From contig CM035356.1 of the NCBI GenBank assembly GCA_020137815.1, forward strand, positions 6,117,082-6,181,081: DNA of 64,000 nucleotides, written 5' to 3'. The notes beneath the pieces were generated by a model. The model made no database searches, was not told the DNA's origin, and saw nothing but the letters and a program-made list of their open reading frames with translations. Shown here in pieces: positions 47,501 to 58,498 of the stretch; positions within the stretch are counted from its first letter, which is position 1, and each line of letters starts with the position of its first letter. This stretch comes from Hormiphora californensis (lineage: Eukaryota > Ctenophora > Tentaculata > Cydippida > Pleurobrachiidae). Position numbers and translations under genes: made by a program.

Positions 47501-50276
47501 TCCAGCGTCTTCCTTGGATATTTTTGGGTTGGACTAGCATGGTGGGAGCCTTCACATGCCTGCTCTATGGTCTCACAGGCAATGAGTTTAGGCATTACTC
47601 TAGTTGCCGCTTTACGCCATTTTTCAACTCAATTTTGGACCAATTAGACCTACTTCCGGATAATTTGGACGGTTCTTAACCCTATATGTGTCTTATCAAA
47701 TGGCTTGAGGTATTCCATGAACCTTCCTGAAATTTTTGGATAAAATTTCTAGCACTTGGAAGTGATTTTCGCAAGGTTTGGATAAGCTGAATTTTCAAAC
47801 TTTTTACTCATGTTGAAAAAAAGCCGCCATGAGCTAAGTATCCATTGATCGATCGTAATAAAACTCACATTGGACCTAGAAAATTGTACTAGCTAACATT
47901 TAACGTTCGATTCATGTCATTTAGACGTCTAAAACGTACAAAAACGGGCATTAAGTGCGTTAGACGAACTTTTGACAAAAAGCCAATTTTTGAGAGTGAA
48001 GATGGAATGTAAAAGCTTCAATTTTGGTTGCATCGTGTTCGGGCTTAAAAATTGATCTAGGAACAACGGTCAAACCGATCATCTATCCCCAATAGACAAA
48101 ATGCCATGAGTCATGACATATTCAATCTTCCATAGTGCCACAGTTTATTCTTGCGTAAAGCGGCAACTGGAGTAATGCCTAAACTCATTGCCTGTGAGAC
48201 CATAGAGCAGGCATGTGAAGGCTCCCACCATGCTAGTCCAACCCAAAAATATCCAAGGAAGACGCTAAAACCGGCAGCTTGACTCTATCTGATACCGTTC
48301 TCTCACAATAACCTAGTCCAGATCAATATTGGATGACCTAATATCAAATCAGGAATTGGAAAATGTCTTGAGGGTGCTAGAGGCGTTTGAAAATATTTCG
48401 TCGGAGATTTTTTCCATGACGTCACTTCGTGATGTCATTACGCCCGTCATAGTGGACATTTTCACTTGAAACCTTAACTAATGCATGCCCCGAACAATTT
48501 CCTAACGGATAAAACTTGGTTCAAGTCTCTAGCTAGTATGGTTCGAGATTACAAGTGTTACACAGTGAAGCGTCTATATCTATCTATCTATCTATCTATA
48601 TCTGTATATACCTATCGCCACACTGAATTTTCTGTTTTGGGGGTGGTGTCATAACTTGCGACCGGAATGAGCTAGCTACTTGAAATTTTTACCATCAGTA
48701 GAGGTCTATGTGAAGCTTCTTAGTACCAAATTTCAGCCTCCTAGCCCATCTGGTTCCGGAATTAGGAGGGGTCGAAAAGTGCCAAAATGGGCTAAAACTT
48801 CAAAATTGTTATATCAATTTTGAAGTTTTAGCTACGCTGTTGGCAAGCGGGCCCACTTTTTGGGGAAAAGTTTTTGGGGGGATTGGATGGGGCCACCTTT
48901 GCGCTTGCCAGCGCAGTGATATATATACAGATTACAGAAGTATCATGGTAGATGTGTCAGAGGGTGGCCAGACGAGTGGTAGCTAGCCTACCATAGTAGC
49001 TTTGTTACCACTCGTCTGGTCAGTTCCCAGCTACTATGGTAGCTTACCATGGTAGCCTACCATAGTAGCTACATACCTACCACTCGTCTGGACGTGAATA
49101 ACTGTTGACTCAACAAGTGAATAACACATCACACGAACTATTGTTTGAACACTGATCACTAATCTATTCAATTGTTTGTTTGTGATTGCTGCGTCTGGAG
49201 GATGACCTATTTATTCAATTAACATACCTTGAAACATTTGGCCGACACACAGCTCTATTGTTAGAATAGGGATACCAATAAAGAGAAGTGCAATTGCGTA
49301 TGGCACCAAAAAGGGTGCTCCTCCGTATTTGCTGTGGAAAATAGAATGTCAGTCTGTGAGTTATCAAATGCAGTAGTTGTATAACAAGATAGAGAATGTG
49401 TACAACAGCTTAGGAACGTGTCCTACTTGACGAGGTAGGGGAATTTCCATAAATTAGCGAGGCTAGTTGAAGCAGCCAATGCAGCCAACCAAAAAGTAGT
49501 CTTCCCTTTCCACCTATCTCTCCCTTTCACCTATAAATTGTTGTAGATTGTAAAAATTGTAGTTGACCAAAATAAATTGGACAAGAAAAAGGAGTTGGTG
49601 ACGTACTCACCTTTCCAACTCGCCCGCTTAGCGCGCCAAAACGAAGCCCACGTAACGGGCTGAGTTGTAGAGAGGTGACGGCGCCACCAAAAAAAGGTGC
49701 GGAATGTAGAGACATGAACTTTGAAATATTTACCTTAACAGAAACAGCAGGGCTTTCAAGGGGCGGGAGATTCTGGATCATAGGACTCATGACTATTGGC
49801 TTCTCCACCAGTACAAATGGAGAGGGCCGTTTTGGTGGTGGGGGAGTGGGTTGTTTGAAGAACACCTGTGTCCCCTGAGCCTTGGTTACTTTCGGTGGTG
49901 GAGGGGTCGGAGGTTTGGGCGTTGGTGGTGGTGTAGGTGGTGGAGTGACCTGGGTCTGCTTGTTCTTCGGCTTGGGTGGTTTCGGTGGAGGCGGGGTTTT
50001 TGGTTTTGGAGTCATCTGTGTGGCCTGGTCCACTAGTTCAGGTGGAATTGTAGTGGTAGCTGCACTAGATGAAGATGAACTGGAAGAGGAGCTGGAGCTG
50101 GAAGAAGAGCTACTACTGGAACTTGAGGAAGAGGAGGAGGATGTTTTAGCGCTGGTGCTGGTCGCCGTGGTCTTGCTCGTTTTGCTCTTGCTAGTCTTAC
50201 TGTCTGAAGAGGAAGAGGAGGAAGAGCTGGAGCTGCTACTGGAGCTCGATGATGACGAATCACTGGAACTTCCCAT
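34691..50276 (-). CDS. SLC6-type (Na+/Cl- dependent) transporter, 818 aa
   Basis: Fourteen minus-strand exons: 49734-50276, 49427-49530, 49228-49331, 46525-46733, 46098-46374, 45919-46005, 45691-45845, 37710-37847, 37360-37459, 36686-36850, 36429-36567, 36008-36237, 34953-35062 and 34691-34786. All phases agree; total 819 codons. Family marks: TM1 NLWKFPYLVNKYGGAPF (compare N-x-WRFPY-x6-GGGAF), TM2 GIPILTIELCVGQ, TM3 RGVGLASVLGGFVIAVYN, LPW in the outer loop, TM6 to TM8, and TM10 GWFYKCERQYRR. SLC6 proteins import amino acids, amines or osmolytes with sodium. TM6 lacks a usual substrate-site sequence, so the substrate is unknown. The N-terminal 181 aa are Ser-, then Pro/Thr-rich and unusual for the family. 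An intron of about 7.8 kb (37848-45690) holds two receptor genes and a LINE. Confidence 0.88.
35120..35955. repeat. About 32-bp minisatellite in an SLC6 intron
   Basis: About 26 copies of a unit containing GAGAGATGTATAGAACTAGC followed by TCCATGTCTTGT or TCCCGCTCTACTGT. Variant units recur in a larger period of roughly 290 bp (compare 35160-35440 with 35500-35800). Confidence 0.92.
37572..37687. mobile_element. 116 bp hAT-like MITE, copy 2
   Basis: Same termini as the copy at 12654. The flanks TAACTAAG and CAACTAAG match at 7 of 8 positions, fitting an 8-bp target duplication. It lies in an SLC6 intron. Confidence 0.88.
38509..38577. repeat. (CT)n microsatellite
   Basis: A CT array in the 5' region of the first nested receptor gene. 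Confidence 0.95.
38688..39867 (+). pseudogene. Rhodopsin-like GPCR 1, one frameshift in TM6
   Basis: An intronless seven-helix receptor. Frame 1 (38688-39455) covers the N-terminus with an N-glycosylation site (NETT), TM1 with GNILSFLYF, TM2, TM3 with the conserved cysteine and SRTISMC in place of DRY, TM4, TM5, and TM6 up to TVLYIVCN. It then stops. A +1 frame continues from about 39454 (MVTQLIIQ) through TM7 NPLIYLWRMRSF to an acidic tail, ending TAA at 39867. Alignment by eye with the second receptor shows that a single-base change would restore one frame. This could be a recent pseudogene or a sequencing indel. It lies on the opposite strand inside an SLC6 intron. The ligand is unknown. 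Confidence 0.75.
40040..44074 (-). mobile_element. LINE 2: 5'-truncated insertion with 13-bp target duplication
   Basis: The direct repeat CAAGTAGAACAGT flanks it at 40040-40052 and 44062-44074. The element runs 40053-44061 on the minus strand. Its 3' tail is (AC)n, seen as GTGTGT at 40053-40071. The 5' end is truncated inside the endonuclease domain. It is inserted between the two receptor genes in the SLC6 intron. Confidence 0.88.
40869..44061 (-). CDS. LINE ORF2: partial endonuclease, reverse transcriptase, RNase H
   Basis: The open frame extends to 44096, but sequence beyond 44061 is host DNA. Domains in order: C-terminal half of an APE-type endonuclease (DSNARNKSWGD, GKSLIDLTITN, LSDHKKI); reverse transcriptase with GFRKGKSTISAI, FIDIEGAFDKVS, GTPQGGILSPLLW and catalytic LYADDIV at about residue 534; RNase H with YTDGSK at about 797, AELQAI, HTDSQ and AHSNIAGNEIADKLAK; and a C-terminal Cys/His cluster CKLCKIKENSEHKLIHC. 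A LINE protein carrying RNase H fits the I/R1/LOA-type clades. More than 1,050 codons without a stop imply a recent insertion. Confidence 0.92.
44521..45556 (+). pseudogene. Rhodopsin-like GPCR 2, one frameshift before TM7
   Basis: An intronless receptor paralogous to GPCR 1. The start may be the ATG at 44521 or, more likely, the one at 44572 (MEFSKPLDMFYGFLALG). TM1 GNAFSSWYFYR, TM3 with SISRTITLM, TM5 and TM6 (TILIFTVSFLLF) lie in frame 1, which ends at 45465 after switching to unrelated sequence near 45350. Frame 2 then supplies TWSAFPTVFYFMNYSS, TM7 NAACNPLIYLWRFSEY and a tail ending QQSNL, with the stop near 45556. The shift falls in the third extracellular loop. Real pseudogene or assembly indel cannot be settled here. 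Confidence 0.75.
45583..45618. repeat. Short dispersed repeat, diverged copy
   Basis: TTTGTTCAAACAGGGTCGAG followed by CAAGACAAGTAATGAC; related to the repeats at 33154 and 59573. The phrase CAAGACAAGTAATGACT also occurs just before it. Confidence 0.6.
46803..47018. repeat. 216-bp hairpin MITE
   Basis: The arms, about 85 bp each, start ATTTAGAGCAAAAACTAATT and close with the reverse complement. They include GGTGGCCCATTTTGAAC and its partner. It lies in the SLC6 intron between exons 3 and 4. Confidence 0.85.
47420..48350. repeat. 930-bp inverted-repeat element
   Basis: Arms of about 210 bp: 47420-47635 (TATTAGGTCATCCAATATTG ...) pairs with 48140-48350 (... CAATATTGGATGACCTAATA). The unique interior has no gene. 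The short ORF at 47464 lies within one arm. Confidence 0.82.
48966..49093. repeat. Nested palindromes (CCAGACGAGTGGTAG)
   Basis: CCAGACGAGTGGTAG and CTACCACTCGTCTGG bound a segment made of repeated short palindromes such as CTACTATGGTAGC and TACCATGGTA. Confidence 0.8.
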
Positions 50277-50691
50277 GATGTTGGTAGTTGGGTCGCCTGT
50301 GTATGATCACAATTCAATGATTGTAGTACACAATATACAACAGACTACTACTGCAGTTTATACAACTGTCTGTTTAGGGTTTACACTGCGTGTGTGCGTA
50401 AACGTGTGAGCTGTGTGTGTGAGCCGATCACTGGTATATTGGTACGGGGAAATAACCTGAAACACGATAAATAAAAAACACCTTGGTGCCAAAACTTGAA
50501 GGGGAAATTAACTCTTTATCCAAACAAAACTCTTCCAGTCATCTCAAAAAAGATGGATTCAAATACTTTTTAGGTCCTCGCAATGTCAACATTGTCACTC
50601 AGTACGGAACTCAAACTTCTGTCAAACATATCTCCAACGAGCCATGTCATGTATCTCTCAACTCAAAATTATCTCTCGATATATATTTCCT

Positions 50692-53600
50692 TCACGTACT
50701 ATCCACGACAGCTTTCCTCACGTTTATCGTTCGTGCAAGGTTCCGTGAAATGATCTTACAGTCGTCTGAGTGTTCTAGGATATCCTTTTTTCGGATGGAC
50801 TCCGTAGGAGTGATGAAACTTCCCACGCTAGCCTCGGAAATGACGAGGGAGTAGCCTGCACCATTGGATGCTGGAATATGGGAGACATCTCCCGATATAA
50901 ATAACTGTTTTCCTCTCCGATACTTGGGCTTCTCACAGTCACACCCATCCACTCTCATCATCTCGAATCTTATCTGAAGGTGGTATAAGTTGGTGATTCT
51001 AGGAATCATAGAGTTTCACTCGCCCTTGTATAGCTTTAATTAATGTTTTGACCGTTCAGAGAAACTTATTTAGGAGCTTTTGTTTTTGGTACGAACCTTC
51101 TTCTTTCTGTAGCTTTTCTTCCCCTTGAGAACGTCAAGAATTTTCAACTTATACTGGTATTTCATATCAGTCACACGCACGTGATCCACCCGTACCTTCA
51201 GTACTGAAAGGAAATTTGATTATATTTTAAAGGGAAACGAAAGTTCTGGTATCTCGTAGGTAGACGGCATATCTCACGTGAGATTTGGCGTGTGTCTAGA
51301 CAACTGCAAAGCCCTTATCAGAACTATCCCAAAGGCGGAAGTAGCCGAGTAGAGCAATGGAAATAATACAATGGGACCCTGATTTACCGGAAAGTGGAAA
51401 CCCTTTCCCCGACTATCCCGGTAAATCGGGATCCGACTGTGTTCTTACTTGTTTCTGTTATACAGATGTCTGTGTAGGTCGGTCCAATATGTTCTTGGTC
51501 CTTGGTACAGTCACAATCCAACATATCGTTTATAAGACTCTGGATAATGTTACCCCTTTCTGGAATCGGAAAATTATATATGAAAAACTAAAAAGCATAA
51601 CAGGATTAATTTAATATATTAGTACTGCAAAATCGTTGTTTCTCTTTCAAAGGATTGAATTATTATATGTTCGTTCACACATATCTGATAACACGGCGTG
51701 CCTGGTGAAATTTTAACACGACCTAGCATGCGACGGGAAACCACCACTTGAACGTGGTAGCTGAGGGTCTACAGAATGGCGCTACGGTGCGGGAAAAAAC
51801 ATTCCATTCCCTAAAATCGTTTTTTTTACTTTTATTTGATTTGGGTCAAAATTGGCTATATTAAACGTGGTCCCGAAAAATCCATAATGACTTAGCACAC
51901 GAAATATGTCACCCCCACCTATTTTTGCACGTAGAATCGATTGCCGTTGAAATCGAATCTCTAAAATGACTATAAAATGGTCAAAAGTTGATTTTTTACC
52001 ATTTTTTGGAGGTTTTTGGCCCCTAAACCATTGAAAACGTTGAGATAGGAATATGAAACTAGTGCCAATCGTTAAAATGGTCATTTTTCTACCAAGAACC
52101 AAGTTTTCGTGTATATCCGATTTATGGTTAGATTTGGGCAAATTGTTGAAATCTGCCAACTAGGAGAACCGTAACCTGATTTTCTTGTTTTTTGGATTTT
52201 GGCATTTTTGACAAACTTCTGATTGAAATGGTCAATTGGGACCATGCTTAAGTTGTTTATGGGACAATTTTCGACTAAAATCCAAGATTTCATACCAATC
52301 CAATAACAGATCGTTGATTTATAGAAAAATTAAGTAGGCAAAACGGTCAAAATAAGCAAGAAAAGTTGTCATTTTGACCGTTTTGCCTACTTAATTTTTC
52401 TATAAATCAACGATCTGTTATTGGATTGGTATGAAATCTTGGATTTTAGTCGAAAATTGTCCCATAAACAACTTAAGCATGGTCCCGATTGACCATTTCA
52501 ATCAGAAGTTTGTCAAAAATGCCAAAATCCAAAAAACAAGAAAATCAAGTTACGGTTCTCCTAGTTGGCAGATTTCAACAATTTGCCTAAATCTAACCAT
52601 AAATCGGATATACACGAAAACTTGGTTCTTGGTAGAAAAATGACCATTTTAACGATTGGCACTAGTTTCAAATTCCTATCTCAACGTTTTCAATGGTTTA
52701 GGGGCCAAAAACCTCCAAAAAATGGTAAAAAATCAACTTTTGACCATTTTACAGTCATTTTAGAGATTCGACTTCAACGGCAATCGATTCTACGTGCAAA
52801 AATAGATGGGGGTGACATATTTCGTGTGCTAAGTCATTATGGATTTTTCGGGACCACGTTTAATATAGCCAATTTTGACCCAAATTAAATAAAAGTAAAA
52901 AAAACGATTTTAGGGAATGGAATGTTTTTTCCCGCACCGTAGCGCCATTCTGTAGACCCTCAGCTACCACGTACAAGTGGTGGTTTCCCGTCGCATGCTA
53001 GGTCGTGTTAAAATTTCACCAGGCACGCCGTGATAAGTGATAAACTTACGACAGTTTTCTTCGTCCGATCCGTCCCCACAGTTGTCGAGTCCGTCGCACG
53101 TTTGCAGCTGGTTCACGCACTTCCCGTTTCCACAACGGAATGCGTTTGAGTTACACTGACCTAGTGAGAATGCATGGAATGTTAAAATTACCAAATTATA
53201 AATTCTCAAAACAGTGCGCTCAGATCTGATCAGCATCGCCAGACAGCCAAATTGTATCTCTCCTGGCTCCTGCAGCCTGCTAGCTCACCACAGTTAAGTT
53301 CATCTGATATGTCACCACAGTCCACTAGCCCATCACATCTCTGTGTGAGAGGAATACAGCCCATACCATCCACACATTGGAACTGGTCTGGTCTACACGA
53401 GATACGGGCTGCAGGTCAGTGTGTGCATTAGTTTCAGAGATTAAGGATTGGTTGATCGTTTATAATTAGCTGCATAATCAGTGAGGAAGTTGTACAGTCA
53501 GAAGGAGAAAACTTCCTCACATTCAATCACAAACTGTCAAATCTGTGAAGCAAGATTATGCGTGGTGAAACAGGGTTGAGCCAGGCAAAACACGAAATGG

Positions 53601-54194
53601 AACCTACCTGGCGGCATGGTTGATGTAGGCTGGTCAACTGCAGATGGGTGTCTCATTCCTTTAATGTTCCTTCTTGAACTCCTTGAGCTACACTCCTCCG
53701 AGTTTTCAGGAAGCGCCTCACACGAGAAAGCCCATTTATAGTTGTTTGGGTTCGTCCACTGCATTATTGCCTCACAACTCTATTATATGTAAAGGGCGTG
53801 GATTAGAAAACTCGTGTTCGATTTTAGTGACGCAGTCACCCCTATAACACTAGTAGCCTTGAGAATCACGACAAACAAAGCCTATCTTATAACGAAGCCC
53901 CTCTTATAACAAAATATGGGATGGAATCACCAATGTTCTATCATGTATTACGTACCTGGCGTGTGATATAGGGAGTGACAAATGCTAGCACGGAGAAGAC
54001 ACGAAAAAAGAAAAAGTTACCTGTTTAACATCCTCGCACAGGCTCCTGCACGCAGGGAATTCCTTATCCTCCTTGGCTGGGGAGCACCGGGGGAAGAAGG
54101 TGAGACACATGAGATGACGGAGATCCCTGTGACATCCTGTATTACCATCTAGGTATGTGGTGTAGAGATGGTGCTCCATTGCAACGTATGCCTC
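50692..54194 (-). CDS. Secreted-type protein with frizzled CRD, two LDLa repeats and NTR domain (partial)
   Basis: Six minus-strand exons with matching phases: 54021-54194 and 53608-53779 (second half of a frizzled cysteine-rich domain: [28 protein letters not shown], then W and LPENSEEC); 53289-53408 (LDLa: [17 protein letters not shown] ... [10 protein letters not shown]); 53050-53160 (LDLa: [10 protein letters not shown] ... [10 protein letters not shown]); 51097-51203 and 50692-50973 (NTR-like: [40 protein letters not shown], stop TGA). Frizzled CRDs bind Wnt lipids, the acidic LDLa ends bind calcium, and CRD plus NTR is the layout of secreted frizzled-related proteins. No membrane helix follows. 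The first CRD exons and signal peptide were not found upstream. A 1.34 kb palindrome fills the intron before the NTR part. Confidence 0.8.
51692..53032. mobile_element. 1.34 kb near-perfect palindromic element
   Basis: The arms, about 660 bp each, meet near 52355 and differ at only a few bases. The ends are CACGGCGTGCC and GGCACGCCGTG, flanked by ATAA on both sides (51688-51691 and 53033-53036). The matching ORFs on both strands are mirror images and not genes. The element lies entirely in an intron of the frizzled/LDLa/NTR gene. Confidence 0.85.
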
Positions 54195-56143
54195 CTGTGA
54201 AATGAATTGCCATATTAGCAATTAGCATTAGATAACACATTACACATGTCATACAGGGTCAGTCGCCCCGATCATGGTAAGTGGGTCGACGTATATAATT
54301 TAGGTGCACCATTCAAGATAATATTACAGCAATACTTACACAATATCCTGTTATACATGTTGTCAGTCGGACCCCGAACACCAGGTAGATACTGGGGGTC
54401 CGCTGTATTTTAAATGGTCACCGCCGTCCGACTCATTAGTCCATGAAGTCATTTCTGCGATGACTTGCACGACAATCCTGTTCTATTGATATATTCCGTC
54501 TCGTGCAGAACTAAAATGCAAAAAAAGGGCAGAATAATTGTGAATGAAAGAGTACCTTGTAAGTAGTTTAACATGAAAGATTACATCCCCCTCCATACAG
54601 TGAAACTAAGAGTAATGTTAGTTCACGTTCATGTTGCGAAGTTGCCGGAACTGGAACTCCCACCACTTGGTTAGCCCCCCCTGTCTGAGAAGTCTACAAG
54701 TTTCTGACTTTTGTAGAGGTTTTGTCGACTGTTTCTTTTAATTATGGCACTTGCTAGGATGCTATAAACTTTCGTAAACTGTTAGTCACCGATGGCGTAC
54801 CCACTTTCTCTCCTACAGGTTAGACCGGCAAGTTTGCTCGCGTCGAACACAAGGACCCCCCCAAGAATGCCCGACCCGCACAACGAGAATTCACTACGTT
54901 GATGTAGTTAGACTTAACAACACAGGTACGATGAGTAGCAACTCGAAACATAATCACACCGCCGAACAGATATATCTAAAACAAGGTAAAGATAGAACTA
55001 CATAATACCCGCCGCTCTGGTAAAGATCATATTCGAATCATATCGTCTCCATGACGTTGTAGCATTAGGGGATAGTGTACCCTATTGTTTCGAAGAAAAT
55101 GGGTGTATGTAAGAATTATGATCGCTGATATATAATGGCAAATTAGTTTTGGATCAAAGCACAAATTCCTAAACGCATAGTATAATGCAACACTTCTTCG
55201 GTTGAAAATGGACTAAAAACCTGTTGGTGTACCTCAAGACGGGGAGACAGTAAACACGCACGTTGCGGTGCCAAAGGACAGAGGTACAAACTAGAAAGAA
55301 CTAGGGGTACAGCAGTTTTCTATCCGTTTTTCTCTTATCAGTTTTCACTAATTGTTCAGGAGGTGCCTATTGGCTTTTGTGAATACGATAGAAAACCCGA
55401 CAGCTTAGATGCGTGATGGCGGCTGTACTGTAATTCAAGGGCAGCTTGGGTTTAACAAAATGAGTGTTGCACAACGTCTAAGCAGATACAGACCAGCAAT
55501 ATATCTTGAAAGACAGTACGAACTATGTTATTGTACAGATCATCCGGCCAAGGGGGCTGTTTATTAGTTATAGACTGTTCTCTATTTTAGTTAATCGGGT
55601 TACTCGTGTGGAGGTAGATCAATCTATTTAGCTGCATATCCAGGGCAATATCCCTCATACAGCCGCCAAGCTGACTCACCCAGATACGATAATTTGTCTG
55701 CAGCCAATCAGGCAATAGACAAATGGGAATGAGCGATTGAGCGATAGTCAATTTGGAGCTAGGAGAAAAAAAAGGGGAGGCTGAAACTGTGAGAACGAGA
55801 AAGCCAAAAAAAAGGCCAAAGAAACGGAAAATAAGGAAAGAGAGAGTGACGAAGAGAAAGACAATGAGATGTTGGGGTGGGAGAGGGTTGTAGAAACTGT
55901 TCCTTACTAGTAGGGCTTCCTGCACGTGCCACAAAAGGAGACGCACAGTGGTATAACACTGCACTGAGACGGTATGTTGGGACGTGCATGGTACGATCCT
56001 AGTTGTACTCGCCGCTGCAAAATAGATACACATTCCTGGTTCGTCATGTTGAAAGGATTTCTCTAACAAAATCGCATCCTTTCTCTATCATTCTTTCTCT
56101 ATATCTTTCTCTCTCAAATGTACACACCTTTTCTCGCCTGAAC
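54195..56143. other. No gene recognised
   Basis: This interval should hold the start of the frizzled/LDLa/NTR gene, but I found no exon with a signal peptide or the first CRD cysteines. Short ORFs such as 55587-56069 have unremarkable composition. Confidence 0.3.
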
Positions 56144-56147
56144 TTAA

Positions 56148-56616
56148 AGTGAGAGTGGACCGGATCAGAATTGGACAAGTTTGTTGTAGGCAGTAGAGAT
56201 TAGCTTTGTGAGCATTTTGCGTTTTTGCCGCTCAAAATCGACACAGCCATCACTGAGATATTTTTGTTATGTTGGGAGAATTCTTGCTGGATCAATATTT
56301 ATCAAACAGGATAGAAACAATCCTTGTGTTCTACTAACACATTCTTTAAATTTTTAATATGCTGGCTTGCATTGCCCTGCTTCTGTGCATGGACATGTCA
56401 ACCTCACTGATTATATTCAGAATTTGTTAGTAAAACACCTCGATTGTTTCTATTCTGTTTTATACATACTGATTAAACAGGAGTTCTCCCAACATAACAA
56501 AAATATCTCAGTGATGGGTGGGTCGATTTGGAGCGGCAAAAACGCAAAATGCTCAGAAAGCTAATCTCTACTACCTACAACAAACTTGTCCAATTCTGAT
56601 TCGGTCCACTCTCACT
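56148..56616. mobile_element. 469-bp inverted-repeat element, TTAA duplications
   Basis: The ends AGTGAGAGTGGACC and GGTCCACTCTCACT are flanked by TTAA at 56144-56147 and 56617-56620. Arms of about 140 bp (GAATTGGACAAGTTTGTTGT and so on) surround a unique centre. A half copy starts at 63801. Piggybac-like MITE by its target site. Confidence 0.82.
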
Positions 56617-56810
56617 TTAAGTTTCAAGAGAAATGTGGCAACAACTACAAATCTACTTATACGACAAGGAACTGTGTATAATATGACTGCATAAAACCAG
56701 TAGACCGAGACTGTTACCACTGTGCAGCTCTTTGCACCACAAACATACCACAAGAGCAAAGTTTCCAAGTTGCTGAAGTGCCACCTTAACTGAAGTCAAA
56801 ATGTGTGAGA

Positions 56811-56834
56811 GAGAAAGAGAGAGGGAGAGAGAGA

Positions 56835-56892
<58 letters not shown>

Positions 56893-56907
56893 TAGAGAGA
56901 GAGAGTT
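56811..56907. repeat. (GA)n microsatellite
   Basis: A GA array; ORFs across it are periodic artefacts. Confidence 0.95.
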
Positions 56908-57477
56908 TGGGGTGACCTAACCGGGGAGCACACACACGTGGTTGTCTCGCCATGGTGTCTGGCTCGGAGAAGCCGGAACAGATCTACTGCACGGCTGTAA
57001 TTAACCACCTGGGTTGCACGTTGCACAAAGTTGGGAGTGCCCACCACCACGGGGAAGAGAGTTGCAGCACACTTGACAAGATTATATCGTGAGAAATGGA
57101 ACAGCGGAAAAACTATTACTTTGTTAGCATGAAAACATTGGAAATTAGCAGAGAGGGTTTGTATAAAACAGATTTATTAAAAATAACCAGTCCTTGTATA
57201 GCTCAGTTCATTATTCGACAATAGGAGGTCCAGGGTCAACACGTTTCGTTCGTAAAGAGAAGTTTCGTTTTATGGAAGAAGCTCTCTTTACGGAGTTCAT
57301 TCGTTGGTAGATGGGGTTTACATAGCGTGTCGTTGCAGAGTGGAAAATGGGGGATTCATTTGCCGTCCATCTGGGGAGGGGAATAAAGTTCGTTGGTAGT
57401 GGTGTTTATATCCAAGGTAAGATAACTTTGTAGCCGACAATATTTTACGAAGACAAGCTAGTGATTCACTGAAAACA

Positions 57478-58498
57478 ACTTACTTTGTCATGTTTGACCC
57501 TCCCTTTGAACAAAACAAAAACTTACTTTGTCATGTTCGACCCTCCCTTTGAACAAAATAAAAACTTACTTTGTCATGTTCGACCCTCCCTTTGAACAAA
57601 ACAACAACTTACTTTGTCATGTTCGACCCTCGCTTTGAACAAAACAACAACTTACTTTGTCATGTTCGACTCTCCCTTTGAACAAAACAACAACTTACTT
57701 TGTCATGTTCGACCCTCCCTTTGAACAAAACAACAACTTACTTTGTCATGTTCGACCCTCCCTTTGAACAAAACAACAACTTACTTTGTCATGTTCGACC
57801 CTACCTTTGAACAAAACAACAACTTACTTTGTCATGTCAGAGAGTTCTTTGAACAAAACAACAACTTACTTTGTCATGTTCGATCCTCCCTTTGAACAAA
57901 ACAACAACTTACTTTGTCATGTTCGACCCTCCCTTTGAACAAAACAACAACTTACTTTGTCATGTTCGATCCTCCCTTTGAACAAAACAACAACTCACTT
58001 TGTCATGTTCTACCCTCCCTTTGAACAAAACAACAACTTACTTTGTCATGTTCTACCCTCCCTTTGAACAAAACAACAACTTACTTTGTCATGTTCGACC
58101 CTCCCTTTGAACAAATCAAAACAACTTACTTTGTCATGTTCGACCCTCCCTTTGAACAAAACAAAAACTTACTTTGTCATGTTCTACCCTCCCTTTGAAC
58201 AAAACAACAACTTACTTTGTCATGTCAGAGAGTTCTTTAAACAAAACAACAACTTACTTTGTCATGTTCGACCCTCCCTTTGAACAAAACAACAACTTAC
58301 TTTGTCATGTTCGACCCTCCCTTTGAACAAAACAACAACTTACTTTGTCATGTCAGAGAGTTCTTTGAACAAAACAACAACTTACTTTGTCATGTTCGAC
58401 CCTCCCTTTGAACAAAACAACAACTTACTTTGTCATGTTCGACCCTCCCTTTGAACAAAACAACAACTTACTTTGTCATGTTCGACCCTCCCAACAAC
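57478..58498 (-). repeat. 42-bp minisatellite at the end of anchor exon T1
   Basis: About 24 copies of a unit which on the minus strand reads ACATGACAAAGTAAGTTG, TTGTTTTGTTCAAAG, GGAGGGTCGA. Three units (near 57835, 58225 and 58362) instead contain GAACTCTCTGACATGACAAAG, the last codons (KELSDMTK) of the adjacent exon T1. Every unit holds a consensus 5' splice site, AAA|GTAAGT. Confidence 0.92.

Noticed and set aside
49882-50409. Plus-strand ORF of 175 codons opposite the SLC6 first exon
   Set aside because: Antisense of serine and proline codon runs (Leu/Glu/Val/Gly-rich); the minus-strand frame joins the transporter in phase.
52081-52888. Paired ORFs with almost identical proteins on opposite strands
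   Set aside because: Mirror copies created by the palindrome at 51692-53032; no domain.
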